This document shows positions 54,643 to 62,324 of a DNA stretch of 64,000 nucleotides, in pieces. Location of the stretch: IMG/VR virus record IMGVR_UViG_3300007640_000029, positions 52,155-116,154 of that record. The stretch is one strand, 5' to 3'. The DNA is from a virus. The translations under genes were made by a program, and so were the position numbers. How positions within the stretch are numbered: position 1 is the first letter of the stretch; each line of letters opens with the position of its first letter. The notes under the pieces are model-generated. The model did no database searches. It was not told the origin of the DNA and saw only the letters and a program-made list of their open reading frames with translations.

Positions 54643-54725
54643 ATGTTGAAGACTTGGTCGAAATATTACCCTGACTTAGGTCTAATAAGTATGCTTAAAA
54701 TCTGGAAAATTAAAAACCCAAAGAT

Positions 54726-55028
54726 ATGAATGCTTTAGAGCTGATTAAAGAAATGGAAGGTTCCGACCTAACTATGGTTGATTTTTGGGCTCCCTGGTGT
54801 GGGCCTTGTAAAATGATGGGTCCAATACTGGACTCCGTGGAAGAAGAAAATCCTAGAGTAAAATTAATCAAGGTAAATGTTGACGAATCACAGGACCTTT
54901 CAAAACAATTCAATGTGAGAAATATACCTACGGTTGTATTTTTCAAAGGTGATGAAGAGGTCCAAAGAGCAATAGGTCTTAAACAGAAGAGTCAGCTCCA
55001 AGATATAATAGACTCTAATCTTCCATGA
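54726..55028 (+). CDS. Thioredoxin
   Basis: A 100-residue thioredoxin with LTMVDFWAPWCGPCKMMGPI (CxxC active site, about residues 28-31) and the cis-Pro motif RNIPTVVFFK. No signal peptide, so cytoplasmic. It probably reduces the C-terminal Cys pair of the phage NrdA. It overlaps the next gene by 4 bases. Confidence 0.92.
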   Translation: MNALELIKEMEGSDLTMVDFWAPWCGPCKMMGPILDSVEEENPRVKLIKVNVDESQDLSKQFNVRNIPTVVFFKGDEEVQRAIGLKQKSQLQDIIDSNLP

Positions 55029-55348
55029 ATCTAGTTGACAAGCTAAAGGAATTCTTTGAAGAATCTGGGGGAACCCAGGTTTGCTGCTCCAATATCAGAT
55101 GGGGATTGGACGGGAGAGGGGTAATATATGTGGACCTTGACCATCCTGACCACGGAAGGGGTAGGATAAGATGCGGAGTATCCCGTAATATGGATAAGGC
55201 ACAGGTTACTTCATTCACTCCCATGAAGAGATTTTTTGAGAATTACTCTCCGTGGGATAGCACGATTAAGAGTGTTGCTACACTTTATTCAGGTATATCC
55301 GGGGTTAATGGAGTAGCGAATAGATCTGTAAATACTTCACTGATTTAA
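55025..55348 (+). CDS. Small protein of unknown function
   Basis: A 107-residue protein whose ATG overlaps the thioredoxin stop. CCSNIRWGLDGRGVIYVDLDHP and HGRGRIRCGV form a Gly/Arg-rich beta segment with Cys. No family recognised. Confidence 0.5.
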   Translation: MNLVDKLKEFFEESGGTQVCCSNIRWGLDGRGVIYVDLDHPDHGRGRIRCGVSRNMDKAQVTSFTPMKRFFENYSPWDSTIKSVATLYSGISGVNGVANRSVNTSLI

Positions 55349-55358
55349 TCTCAAAAAA

Positions 55359-55390
55359 TTTTTTCAAAACGTCTGTTTCAGGTATTTTTG
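55359..55390 (+). promoter_or_regulatory. Bacteroidota-type promoter candidate
   Basis: TTTTTT at 55359-55364 and TATTTTTG at 55383-55390 match the -33 T-rich and -7 TAnnTTTG elements. They lie 27 bases before ATG 55418, so they would drive the small gene and ClpP. Confidence 0.5.
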
Positions 55391-55417
55391 TAGTAAGTTA
55401 GACAAAAAGTACTTAAT

Positions 55418-55603
55418 ATGAAACAGTTAAAATCATTAATCCAGGGGGCTGATTCCAAATTAACCTCAGTAGTTAACGACATGGAGGATCTAGCAATCTC
55501 TAAGAACAGGGGTATTAATATACTAGACGTTGTAGAGGAGATTAAGGTAACACAGAAGATGCTGAACGAAGCCCTTAGTATAACACTAAAGCAAAATAAA
55601 TGA
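55418..55603 (+). CDS. Small helical protein upstream of ClpP
   Basis: A 61-residue charged helical protein (QLKSLIQGADSKLTSVVNDM...EIKVTQKMLNEALSI). Its stop overlaps the ClpP ATG (AAATGAAC), suggesting coupled translation. It could be an adaptor or scaffold for ClpP; no family recognised. Confidence 0.55.
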   Translation: MKQLKSLIQGADSKLTSVVNDMEDLAISKNRGINILDVVEEIKVTQKMLNEALSITLKQNK

Positions 55604-56271
55604 ACCACAAGGAAGAGTTTAAAAGATATGCAATGAGCGATCACGGAATTAGCTCATTGAATATGATGTACTATGAGAATATGATCGAGTCTTCTCTTAC
55701 TCCATATATCCTGGAGGAAAGAGAGCTGAGAGCTACGCAGATGGATATATTTTCCAGATTAATGATGGATAGGCTTCTGTGGGTCTCCGGCGTGGTTGAC
55801 GATAAGATGTCAACAATTGTTCAAGCGCAGCTGATGTTTCTTGATTCTGTAGGTCAAAAGGACATTACAATGCACATTGATTCTCCCGGGGGGTCAGTCA
55901 AATCTGGACTATCGATGGTCGATGTGATGGATTATATCAAATCCGACATAGCTACAGTTAACACCGGTATGGCAGCTTCTATGGGATCCATATTGCTGGG
56001 GGCTGGAACTAAGGGCAAAAGATATTCTCTCAGATTTTCGAAAGTAATGCTTCACCAATCATCCGGAGGATTTAGAGGAAATATACAAGATGCTAAAATT
56101 GATTACAAAGAATGGGACAAATACAACAACATCCTATTCGACCTTCTTGGATCATACTGCGACAAGGATCCAGAGGAAGTAAAGAATGATGCTACCAGGG
56201 ATTTCTGGCTGGACGCAAAGGAAGCGGTAGATTACGGAATCATTGATGAGGTCATTTCTAGCAAGAAATAA
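55600..56271 (+). CDS. clpP: ClpP-type serine protease
   Basis: A 223-residue S14 peptidase. MHIDSPGGSVKSGLSMVDVM, NTGMAASMGSILLGAG (nucleophile Ser127), VMLHQSSGGFRGN (His152) and RDFWLDAKEAVDYGIID follow the ClpP order. Length is that of a stand-alone ClpP, without a fused scaffold as in many ClpP-like prohead proteases. It needs a Clp ATPase, not present in this window, so the host ClpX may serve. The nearby phage tmRNA encodes an ALAA-ending tag. Confidence 0.85.
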   Translation: MNHKEEFKRYAMSDHGISSLNMMYYENMIESSLTPYILEERELRATQMDIFSRLMMDRLLWVSGVVDDKMSTIVQAQLMFLDSVGQKDITMHIDSPGGSVKSGLSMVDVMDYIKSDIATVNTGMAASMGSILLGAGTKGKRYSLRFSKVMLHQSSGGFRGNIQDAKIDYKEWDKYNNILFDLLGSYCDKDPEEVKNDATRDFWLDAKEAVDYGIIDEVISSKK

Positions 56272-56283
56272 ATTAGTAGAAAT

Positions 56284-56314
56284 TTTTTTAGTACGATCTG
56301 GTTATCTAAATTTG
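56284..56314 (+). promoter_or_regulatory. Bacteroidota-type promoter candidate
   Basis: TTTTTTA at 56284-56290 and TAAATTTG at 56307-56314, spacing 16. The same pair of elements stands before the tmRNA. It would drive the Ro60-like gene with a leader of about 55 bases. Confidence 0.6.
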
Positions 56315-56378
56315 CACCGTCTTTAAAAAAGGAACAAAAATCCCTCCCTTCGATAGAAGATTCTGAAAAAAGGAAATT

Positions 56379-57827
56379 ATGAAACTAGTAAATGCCCTTA
56401 GAACAAAGGATTCGGTTACCGAGAATGGTATGGCAACGAATTCTTCATCTCTGAACTTCTGTGTGGATCTTTTCTTTAAGATAGGAGCTATGAGAGGGGA
56501 GGACAAGGAAAGATTGCTTCGTAATTTTTCTCTCGCCTACAATGAAGATCAGGAGAGAGCGATGAAAATTCTCTTCTGGGCTAGGGATGTTAGAGGCGGA
56601 GCTGGAGAGAGACAAATATTTCGAGATATTATTTCTTATTTGGGTAACACTCAAGATCTGATTGTTAAATCCAATCTCTCACTCATACCCTTTTACGGCA
56701 GATGGGACGATGTATTGAGCTTGTGCGGTACCCGCGTTGAAAAAGATGCCTTTGCTTTAATTGCTGAAGCTCTTTCTAATAAAGATGGTCTTTGTGCTAA
56801 ATGGATGCCAAGGAAGGGAAGGGTAGCGGCTAAACTCAGGAATTACATGAAGCTATCGCCCAAGGAATACAGAAAGCTTTTAGTTTCCCTAACCGACGTG
56901 GTTGAAACTAAGATGTGTTCGGGTGAATGGGAATCCATTGATTTTGGTAAATTGCCATCTCTAGCTTCCGCTAGATACCAAAACGCATTTACTAAGAATG
57001 CTAAGGAACAATACCTAGAATATAAGAAGGCACTAAAAGAAGGAACTGCTAAGATTAACGCATCCGCCGTTTATCCTTATGACATAACCAAGTCCCTTGA
57101 TTTTGGTGATCCTGAAATTGCAAACGAGCAATGGAAGGCTTTGCCTAACTATATGGAAGGTGGAAACGGAATGATACTTCCGGTGGTTGACGTCTCTGGT
57201 TCTATGTCGTGTGCTGCAGGTAGAAACCCAAATCTCACCTGTATGTCCGTAGCCATATCTCTGGGTCTTTATATCTCTGAGAGGAACGAGGGTAGCTTTA
57301 AAGATGCTTTCATAACTTTCTCTTCCGATCCTAAACTAGAGGTATTGAACGGAAGTCTCCAAGATAGATATCATCAATTGAGAAGGTCTGACTGGGGGAT
57401 GAGCACTAACCTTCAGGCAGTTTATGAACTGATTCTTAATCAAGCAGTAAAGAATTCAGTCCCCGAGAGCGAGATGCCTTCTACCCTATTGATTCTATCT
57501 GACATGGAATTTAATCAGGCAACGAATCAAACGAAGGAGATTCTCGGATGGGGCGAGCAAAGCAAAGATACCTGGAATCCAACCGCGCAGGAGATGGTGA
57601 AGACAATGTTTAACGAAGCAGGATACAAAGTTCCTAAGATCGTTTATTGGAACATCCATTCTAGGGGAGACAACGTTCCGGTATCTTTTGATGAGTCCGG
57701 TACTGCTCTGGTCTCTGGATTCTCCCCCTCTATCCTTAAGAGTGTTCTGAAGGGTGACATTATTTCCCCACAGCAGATCATGGACGAAACTATTCTCTCG
57801 GAAAGGTATAAGAATGTTATAACTTAA
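56379..57827 (+). CDS. Ro60/TROVE-like protein with vWA domain
   Basis: A 482-residue protein. Residues about 1-250 are helical repeats with FFKIGAMRGEDKERLLRNF, ILFWARDVRGGAGERQIFRD and IPFYGRWDDVL, a pattern shared by TROVE and DUF2828-type proteins. Residues about 262-470 form a vWA fold with the MIDAS motif PVVDVSGSMS and LLILSDMEF. Ro60-family proteins bind Y RNAs and misfolded RNA; related RNA repair systems contain RNA ligases. A structured noncoding RNA lies one gene downstream. Confidence 0.75.
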   Translation: MKLVNALRTKDSVTENGMATNSSSLNFCVDLFFKIGAMRGEDKERLLRNFSLAYNEDQERAMKILFWARDVRGGAGERQIFRDIISYLGNTQDLIVKSNLSLIPFYGRWDDVLSLCGTRVEKDAFALIAEALSNKDGLCAKWMPRKGRVAAKLRNYMKLSPKEYRKLLVSLTDVVETKMCSGEWESIDFGKLPSLASARYQNAFTKNAKEQYLEYKKALKEGTAKINASAVYPYDITKSLDFGDPEIANEQWKALPNYMEGGNGMILPVVDVSGSMSCAAGRNPNLTCMSVAISLGLYISERNEGSFKDAFITFSSDPKLEVLNGSLQDRYHQLRRSDWGMSTNLQAVYELILNQAVKNSVPESEMPSTLLILSDMEFNQATNQTKEILGWGEQSKDTWNPTAQEMVKTMFNEAGYKVPKIVYWNIHSRGDNVPVSFDESGTALVSGFSPSILKSVLKGDIISPQQIMDETILSERYKNVIT

Positions 57828-57833
57828 GAGATT

Positions 57834-58127
57834 ATGGCAGAATTTGAATTAAACAATTCCCTTGATATAGATCCAGAAGATTACTGGCTAAATTGCTCGG
57901 AGAGGGAAAGGGACGAGCTGGCTAGATTGGTAGTTCAGGAGGGTCATGTTTCGGACTTGCTTCATGAGGTAGTTAAGGGAAGCAGATCATCGTTGTTTGA
58001 ACCTGAGAGTTATCTAGAGCAAGAAATTGTAAGGTTATTTAATGCCATCTGGGATAGCAAAATTTTCATTGAGCAGAAACATATCGATGAGATTTTTAGG
58101 GACCTGAGGGAAAAAAGAGTACTTTGA
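57834..58127 (+). CDS. Small acidic protein after Ro60-like gene
   Basis: A 97-residue acidic helical protein (IDPEDYWLNCSERERDELARL), starting 6 bases after the Ro60-like stop. No family recognised; possibly an accessory of that protein. Confidence 0.5.
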   Translation: MAEFELNNSLDIDPEDYWLNCSERERDELARLVVQEGHVSDLLHEVVKGSRSSLFEPESYLEQEIVRLFNAIWDSKIFIEQKHIDEIFRDLREKRVL

Positions 58128-58140
58128 AATATAAAAACAT

Positions 58141-58197
58141 AGGCTTCTTACAGCAAATTCATTATACAGCAAATATATTGGAAAAAAGATGAAGCCT
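58141..58197 (+). ncRNA. Hairpin with paired TACAGCAAAT repeats
   Basis: AGGCTTC (58141-58147) pairs with GAAGCCT (58191-58197). The loop holds TACAGCAAAT twice (58149-58158 and 58165-58174). A similar stem with TACAGCAA and CAGCAA in the loop occurs at 63176-63230. Confidence 0.5.
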
Positions 58198-58376
58198 GGT
58201 AAGGGGATCGGTGCAGCAATCACCTAATACTAGCAGAGATGTCGGGTTCATTCCGACTTCAGAGTGGACATGATTGGGAATTAACCACTTTAAAAAAAGT
58301 TCCCACGTCCAATTTCCCTGACGTAAAAGGGGATATTCCGCCGGGAAGAAAAACACGAATCACGATCCCGTTTTTT
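58198..58376 (+). ncRNA. Structured noncoding RNA candidate
   Basis: This lies in the largest gap between protein genes outside the RNA cluster (58128-58471). A closing stem GGGATCG (58204-58210) / CGATCCC (58363-58369) precedes T6. Inside are hairpins GTCGG/CCGAC (58241-58257), GGAC plus TGGGAA with TTCCCA plus GTCC (58266-58310), and TTCC/GGAA near 58340. AGTGG (58263) can alternatively pair with CCACT (58285). The gene two positions upstream is Ro60-like, so a Y-RNA-like partner is possible. A regulated leader for the DegT gene is the alternative. No Rfam family was recognised by eye. Confidence 0.55.
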
Positions 58377-58380
58377 AATG

Positions 58381-58410
58381 ATCCCTGGCCTTTTTAGGTC
58401 AGGGATTTTT
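58381..58410 (+). terminator. Intrinsic terminator
   Basis: A 10-bp stem ATCCCTGGCC / GGTCAGGGAT with loop TTTTTA and a T run, just after the structured RNA. Confidence 0.85.
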
Positions 58411-58471
58411 GTTTTATATCTACGAAACTTTCGAATCTCCGGCGTGTATAGATTACAAATGTGGTCTCAAG

Positions 58472-59659
58472 ATGGAAAAAAGTAACATCCCCTTATTTAA
58501 AGTTTTTATGTCCCCTGATGCTGGGGAGAAAGTTGCTGATGTTTTAAACAGCGGCTATATAGGTCAAGGACCCAAGGTAGAAGAATTTGAAAATGACCTG
58601 AAGAGATATTTTAACCATGATTATATCTCAACCGTAAATTCAGGTACCTCCGCTCTCCATTTAGCTTTGCACTTAATTAAAAGGCCAGCGACATCGAGTG
58701 TTGTGTATCATGGCGCTGTGTCAACTGACCAAGATTGGCCCGGGTTACAGCCAGGTGATGAGGTCTTAGCAACTCCGATGACTTGCACTGCTTCCAATTG
58801 GCCTATTCTAGCTAACGGACTCAATATAAAATGGGTCGATATAGATCCAACCACCTTAAATATGGATCTTGACGACCTGGCAAGGAAGATAACGCCGAAG
58901 ACTAAGGCTATTATGCTGGTTCACTGGGGAGGTTACCCAAATGATCTTGATAAGGTCAGGAAGATACAGGAGGAAGCCTATTACAGGATAGGATTCAAAC
59001 CAGTTGTGATAGAAGACGGGGCACATTCATTTGGATCTAGGTACAAAAACAAGCTAATAGGTAACCATGGCAATCTAACAATGTTTTCTCTGCAAGCCAT
59101 TAAGCATGTTACTTCGATAGATGGAGGAATCCTAATATCTCCTCACAATGAGCTTCACAGAAGGGCTAAGCTAATAAGGTGGTATGGTATAGACCGAGAT
59201 GGCGATAGAAAGGACTTCAGGTGTGAGGCAGATATAGAGGAATGGGGATATAAATTCCATATGAACGATGTTTGTGCAACAGTCGGAATGGAGAACTTGA
59301 AGCACGCTGATGAGATTATAGGTAAGCACAGATCGAATGCTTCCTACTATGACGATGAACTGGCTGGGGTTAAGGGGGTTAGTCTACTTAAAAGAGAGCC
59401 TGGATTTGATTCTGCTTTCTGGATATATTCCATGCTTGTGGAAGACCGGGACGGATTCTATAAATGGATGGATGAGTGTGGAATTTCTGTATCACAAGTT
59501 CACGAGAGGAATGATAAACACACATGCGTTTCTGAATATCGGACATCTTTACCCACACTAGATAAAACAATAGGAAATATCGTTTCTATCCCGGTAGGAT
59601 GGTGGGTAACAAGCGAACAGAGAGAATATATTGCTGATTGCATCAAGAAGGGATGGTAG
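58472..59659 (+). CDS. DegT/DnrJ/EryC1-family sugar aminotransferase
   Basis: A 395-residue PLP-dependent enzyme. VNSGTSALHLALHLI binds cofactor phosphate, VIEDGAHSFGSRY supplies the Asp, and MFSLQAIKHVTSIDGGIL holds the PLP Lys (QAIKH). FHMNDVCATVGMENL is the typical late motif. ATG 58472 is chosen because the upstream frame runs into the terminator. The family aminates keto-sugar nucleotides; the next gene is a GNAT that could acylate the amino group. Confidence 0.88.
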   Translation: MEKSNIPLFKVFMSPDAGEKVADVLNSGYIGQGPKVEEFENDLKRYFNHDYISTVNSGTSALHLALHLIKRPATSSVVYHGAVSTDQDWPGLQPGDEVLATPMTCTASNWPILANGLNIKWVDIDPTTLNMDLDDLARKITPKTKAIMLVHWGGYPNDLDKVRKIQEEAYYRIGFKPVVIEDGAHSFGSRYKNKLIGNHGNLTMFSLQAIKHVTSIDGGILISPHNELHRRAKLIRWYGIDRDGDRKDFRCEADIEEWGYKFHMNDVCATVGMENLKHADEIIGKHRSNASYYDDELAGVKGVSLLKREPGFDSAFWIYSMLVEDRDGFYKWMDECGISVSQVHERNDKHTCVSEYRTSLPTLDKTIGNIVSIPVGWWVTSEQREYIADCIKKGW

Positions 59660-59718
59660 AAATAGTTTCCATAGGTTCGGATAACCCTATTACCAATAAG
59701 TTCATTTAGGTTTTCATT

Positions 59719-60294
59719 ATGTATAAACACAAGAACGGGATAACCCTAACAAAGATAGAGCATGAGGATCTCCAGATTCTCAAGGATCTAAAGAACGAGT
59801 CCTGGTTTGGTACTCATAATATTGCTTTTGTTAACTCTGAGGATCAGGAGAGATGGTTTTCTTCACTTGACAGTTCTAAATCATTGATTCTTAAAGCTAT
59901 AAATAATCATGGGGATATGGTTGGCTTATACAAGATACAAAATATAGATTGGGTGAATCGAAGGTATGATTCTGCCCATGATGTATTAAGTGATCACAGA
60001 GGGAAGGGATATTCCAAGCCCGTTCTTGAGGCGGGGGTAGATTTTGGGTTTGAGGTTCTAAATATGAATAGAATTGATACCGAAGTCCTGGAGAACAATA
60101 TAGCCAGCTTGAAAAGTGCTCTTTGGGTTGGATTTGAGCAGGAGGGTATAAAGAAAAAATGCATACATAAGTGTGGTCAATATCTGGATAGCATATTTCT
60201 GGGAATTCTGAGAGAAGACTGGAACAAATTGGATAGGGTCGTGGGGATGTTCGGGCTGTGTAACTTATCTTATACACCAAAAGATGGAAAATAG
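59719..60294 (+). CDS. GNAT-family N-acetyltransferase
   Basis: A 191-residue GNAT. VLSDHRGKGYSKPVLEAGVDFGFEVLNMNRIDTEVLENNIASLKSA (quoted only in part; about residues 90-135) has the acetyl-CoA loop R-x-x-G-x-G/A form (HRGKGYS) and the N-x-A-S end motif of RimJ-like enzymes. Next to a DegT aminotransferase, acetylation of an amino sugar is the likely role. It overlaps the next gene by 11 bases. Confidence 0.8.
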   Translation: MYKHKNGITLTKIEHEDLQILKDLKNESWFGTHNIAFVNSEDQERWFSSLDSSKSLILKAINNHGDMVGLYKIQNIDWVNRRYDSAHDVLSDHRGKGYSKPVLEAGVDFGFEVLNMNRIDTEVLENNIASLKSALWVGFEQEGIKKKCIHKCGQYLDSIFLGILREDWNKLDRVVGMFGLCNLSYTPKDGK

Positions 60295-61450
60295 TTATCT
60301 GCCGAAAACCCTAGTCATAGTAGGTGCCCATCAGGATACTCCTGGGAAACTAGCTCACACTTTGGATCTTCTGCTTTCATTGAAAAAAAGCGGAGTTCGG
60401 GTTTGTTTTAGTACCCACTGTAGTTATGGTCTCGATAAAATTTCGGAGGTTTGTGACTATCTCATTTTTGATTCTAATAATATATTTGTCGATGAGTATG
60501 AACTAATAAACTACTGCCACCTTTTCGGGGAGAGCGATATTTCTCAAAGGTGGTCCACTTGGTATAGCATATCAGGATTTGGTAAATTACAATCTTTTCT
60601 TGCCTCCACTCCCCACCAAAGGTCCGCCTTGAGTTTAATAAAAAATGGTACCCAAATAGCTTATCAGAATTCATTTGAGTGGTCGATTTACATGGAATAT
60701 GACTACTCTAAACCTGAGGTTGACTTCAGTAGGATTATTGAAGATTCGATAGGTGAGATAATTTCTTCGGGTAAAGACTCCCTGTTTCTCATGAGGAAAA
60801 ACGAGGGGTTCGTGAGCGGGGGATTTATGATATACCGAACTAAGGTATTCCGGGAAAACGGGATCTTCTCTTCACAATGGGAAAAGAATAGTCTTTCCTG
60901 GTTTAGCACGTTTAGGAATATGTTTTTTGAAGAGATAATTGAGTCCGTAGCATTTTCTTCTGGGGATAATTCCATCGTGTATGTTGACGAAGAGGAATTC
61001 TTCAATAAATATTGGGGAAAAAACAGCAAAGAGGTGTCTTCATATAGCGCTGTACTAAATAGACCTCCCAATAGGAATTCCAGTAAGGTTACAGCCATAG
61101 AATACCTCAAATACTCTTTTTTCCCCTACAAGGAGGGCGAAGAATATGGATTTATTCTAGCTGCATATAACTGGTCCGATAAGATCTCCTTCAAGGTTAC
61201 CGAAAGTAAAGCGAGGGTGGGTGAAGAAGTCATAGAAATCCCCGCTGAAGTAGATTTCCGTCCTGGAGATTGGAGGACTTTCCACTCAGGTCACATCGGA
61301 AATATTCCGGAGTCCGAGGGTTCATTATATCTGGAATTTAAGGTCCAAAGTGATTTGGACGATTATAAGCACCACATAGTTCAGGAAGTTCCCGTGAGTA
61401 GCATAGATAAATTTTGGATGCTAAGAAGGTTTGAAAAAGATGAATCCTGA
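60284..61450 (+). CDS. Putative glycosyltransferase-like protein
   Basis: A 388-residue protein. The N-terminal KTLVIVGAHQDTPGKLAHTLDLLLSLKKSG suggests a GT-A-like start (quoted in part), with YMEYDYSK (about residue 146) as a possible metal site. The C-terminal 100 residues are beta-rich (GEEYGFILAAYNWSD, VQEVPVSSIDKFW). It ends the DegT-GNAT set. The glycosyltransferase call is by context and fold impression. Confidence 0.5.
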   Translation: MENSYLPKTLVIVGAHQDTPGKLAHTLDLLLSLKKSGVRVCFSTHCSYGLDKISEVCDYLIFDSNNIFVDEYELINYCHLFGESDISQRWSTWYSISGFGKLQSFLASTPHQRSALSLIKNGTQIAYQNSFEWSIYMEYDYSKPEVDFSRIIEDSIGEIISSGKDSLFLMRKNEGFVSGGFMIYRTKVFRENGIFSSQWEKNSLSWFSTFRNMFFEEIIESVAFSSGDNSIVYVDEEEFFNKYWGKNSKEVSSYSAVLNRPPNRNSSKVTAIEYLKYSFFPYKEGEEYGFILAAYNWSDKISFKVTESKARVGEEVIEIPAEVDFRPGDWRTFHSGHIGNIPESEGSLYLEFKVQSDLDDYKHHIVQEVPVSSIDKFWMLRRFEKDES

Positions 61451-61471
61451 GGGAAACATTTTTGCAAGTGT

Positions 61472-61481
61472 GATATATAAC
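61472..61481 (+). promoter_or_regulatory. Late-promoter-like motif GATATATAAC
   Basis: It precedes a short region (61484-61646) ending in a terminator. An open frame from TTG 61484 runs through that terminator, so the product may be a short RNA or a 66-residue peptide; neither is certain. Confidence 0.45.
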
Positions 61482-61483
61482 AA

Positions 61484-61646
61484 TTGAAAATTTCATCCAG
61501 GAATGACACGATCGATCATAAAAACATATTTAGAAATATCGAGTATATCCTCGATAAACCTAAATATTCATGGGTTTGGTTGTTAAGTTCTCAGAAGAGA
61601 TTTTTAGACATATCAAACCCAGACCATGAAAAAGTCTGGGTTTTTT
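61484..61646 (+). other. Short transcript region of unclear nature
   Basis: It is bounded by the late-type motif at 61472 and the terminator at 61615-61646. It contains the hairpin ATCGAG/CTCGAT near 61540-61557. The only frame (TTG 61484 to 61684) continues past the terminator and has no known motif, so coding is doubtful. Confidence 0.35.
61615..61646 (+). terminator. Intrinsic terminator upstream of tmRNA
   Basis: AAACCCAGAC, loop CATGAAAAA, GTCTGGGTTT and T6. Confidence 0.85.
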
Positions 61647-61658
61647 ATGTAGATCTGG

Positions 61659-61689
61659 TTTTTTTAATCACACCCATGGATTAAATTTG
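61659..61689 (+). promoter_or_regulatory. tmRNA promoter, Bacteroidota type
   Basis: TTTTTTTAA at 61659-61667 and TAAATTTG (TAnnTTTG class) at 61682-61689, 12 bases before the tmRNA 5' end. Confidence 0.6.
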
Positions 61690-61700
61690 CCAAACAATAA

Positions 61701-62119
61701 GGGGCTGAAATGGAATCGACAGGAGGCCGAAAGTTCTTTGAATTGATGCAGGCAGAGTTAGCATTGGAAACTCTATAATAACCTATGTAACTTTCTAAAT
61801 GGCGAAAATCCATTTTACATCCTTGCAGGACTAGCTCCTGTTGAGGAAGCTGAAGTTGCTCTTGCAGCCTAAGCAACGGGGGTCGACTCCCTAGGAACAG
61901 AAAGTCGAAATCCAGATCTTCCTATGGTGGAAATGGAGTATGCGGGTCACAGGCCGGAGCCCGTCTAAACCAACTCTGGGACCAGGTACTTTTGATAGGT
62001 TTGATTCCCACATATATGAAACCTTTCTATTTTGATCTTTTAGAAAAATGATCTAAGCCTGTGAACGATGTTCTTAGGATTTGCCTAGCTGGACGTGGGT
62101 TCGAATCCCACCAGCTCCA
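61701..62119 (+). ncRNA. ssrA: Transfer-messenger RNA (tmRNA)
   Basis: 419 bases. The 5' end GGGGCTGAAATGGAATCGACAG is the tmRNA signature and pairs with CAGCTCC at 62112-62118 to form the acceptor stem. The T arm is GTGGGTTCGAATCCCAC. CCA is not encoded. The tag frame starts at the resume codon GGC 61801 after TAAAT and runs 23 codons to TAA at 61870-61872. The tag begins GENPFYILAG and ends EEAEVALAA. Bacteroidota host tags are short (about 9 residues, GEN...ALAA type), so this tag keeps both ends but is much longer. It would rescue stalled ribosomes and mark products for Clp proteases. Confidence 0.93.
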
Positions 62120-62128
62120 CAAATCTTT

Positions 62129-62155
62129 CCTGATTTTTCATCAGGTATTTTTTTT
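62129..62155 (+). terminator. Intrinsic terminator after tmRNA
   Basis: CCTGAT, loop TTTTC, ATCAGG, then a T run at 62148-62155. Confidence 0.75.
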
Positions 62156-62174
62156 CATAAAGGAGAAACACTTT

Positions 62175-62237
62175 ATGTTTAAGGAGTACAAATCAGGAAC
62201 AAAAAACATCAAGTTCTTTGACATATTGGGATTCTAA
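62175..62237 (+). CDS. Possible 20-residue micro-ORF
   Basis: ATG 62175 to TAA 62235 encodes MFKEYKSGTKNIKFFDILGF, preceded by AAAGGAGA at 62159-62166, a rare Shine-Dalgarno-like sequence here. It ends 2 bases before tRNA-Thr. It may be only chance. Confidence 0.25.
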   Translation: MFKEYKSGTKNIKFFDILGF

Positions 62238-62239
62238 AG

Positions 62240-62312
62240 GCCTCTATAGCTCAGCCGGTAGAGCGTCTCATTTGTAATGAGATGGTCGGCGGTTCAAGTC
62301 CGTCTGGAGGCT
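62240..62312 (+). tRNA. tRNA-Thr (anticodon TGT)
   Basis: Acceptor GCCTCTA / TGGAGGC; anticodon loop TTTGTAA flanked by TCTCA/TGAGA; T loop TTCAAGT. CCA is not encoded. Confidence 0.93.
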
Positions 62313-62324
62313 CTGATTAGGTTT

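Noticed and set aside
54643-54723. A 28-codon frame before thioredoxin
   Set aside because: Too short, no motif, and it runs into the thioredoxin start region; probably chance.
61484-61684. A 66-residue frame just upstream of the tmRNA
   Set aside because: It reads through a strong intrinsic terminator at 61615-61646 and into the tmRNA promoter, with no known motif; kept only as an unclear short transcript region.
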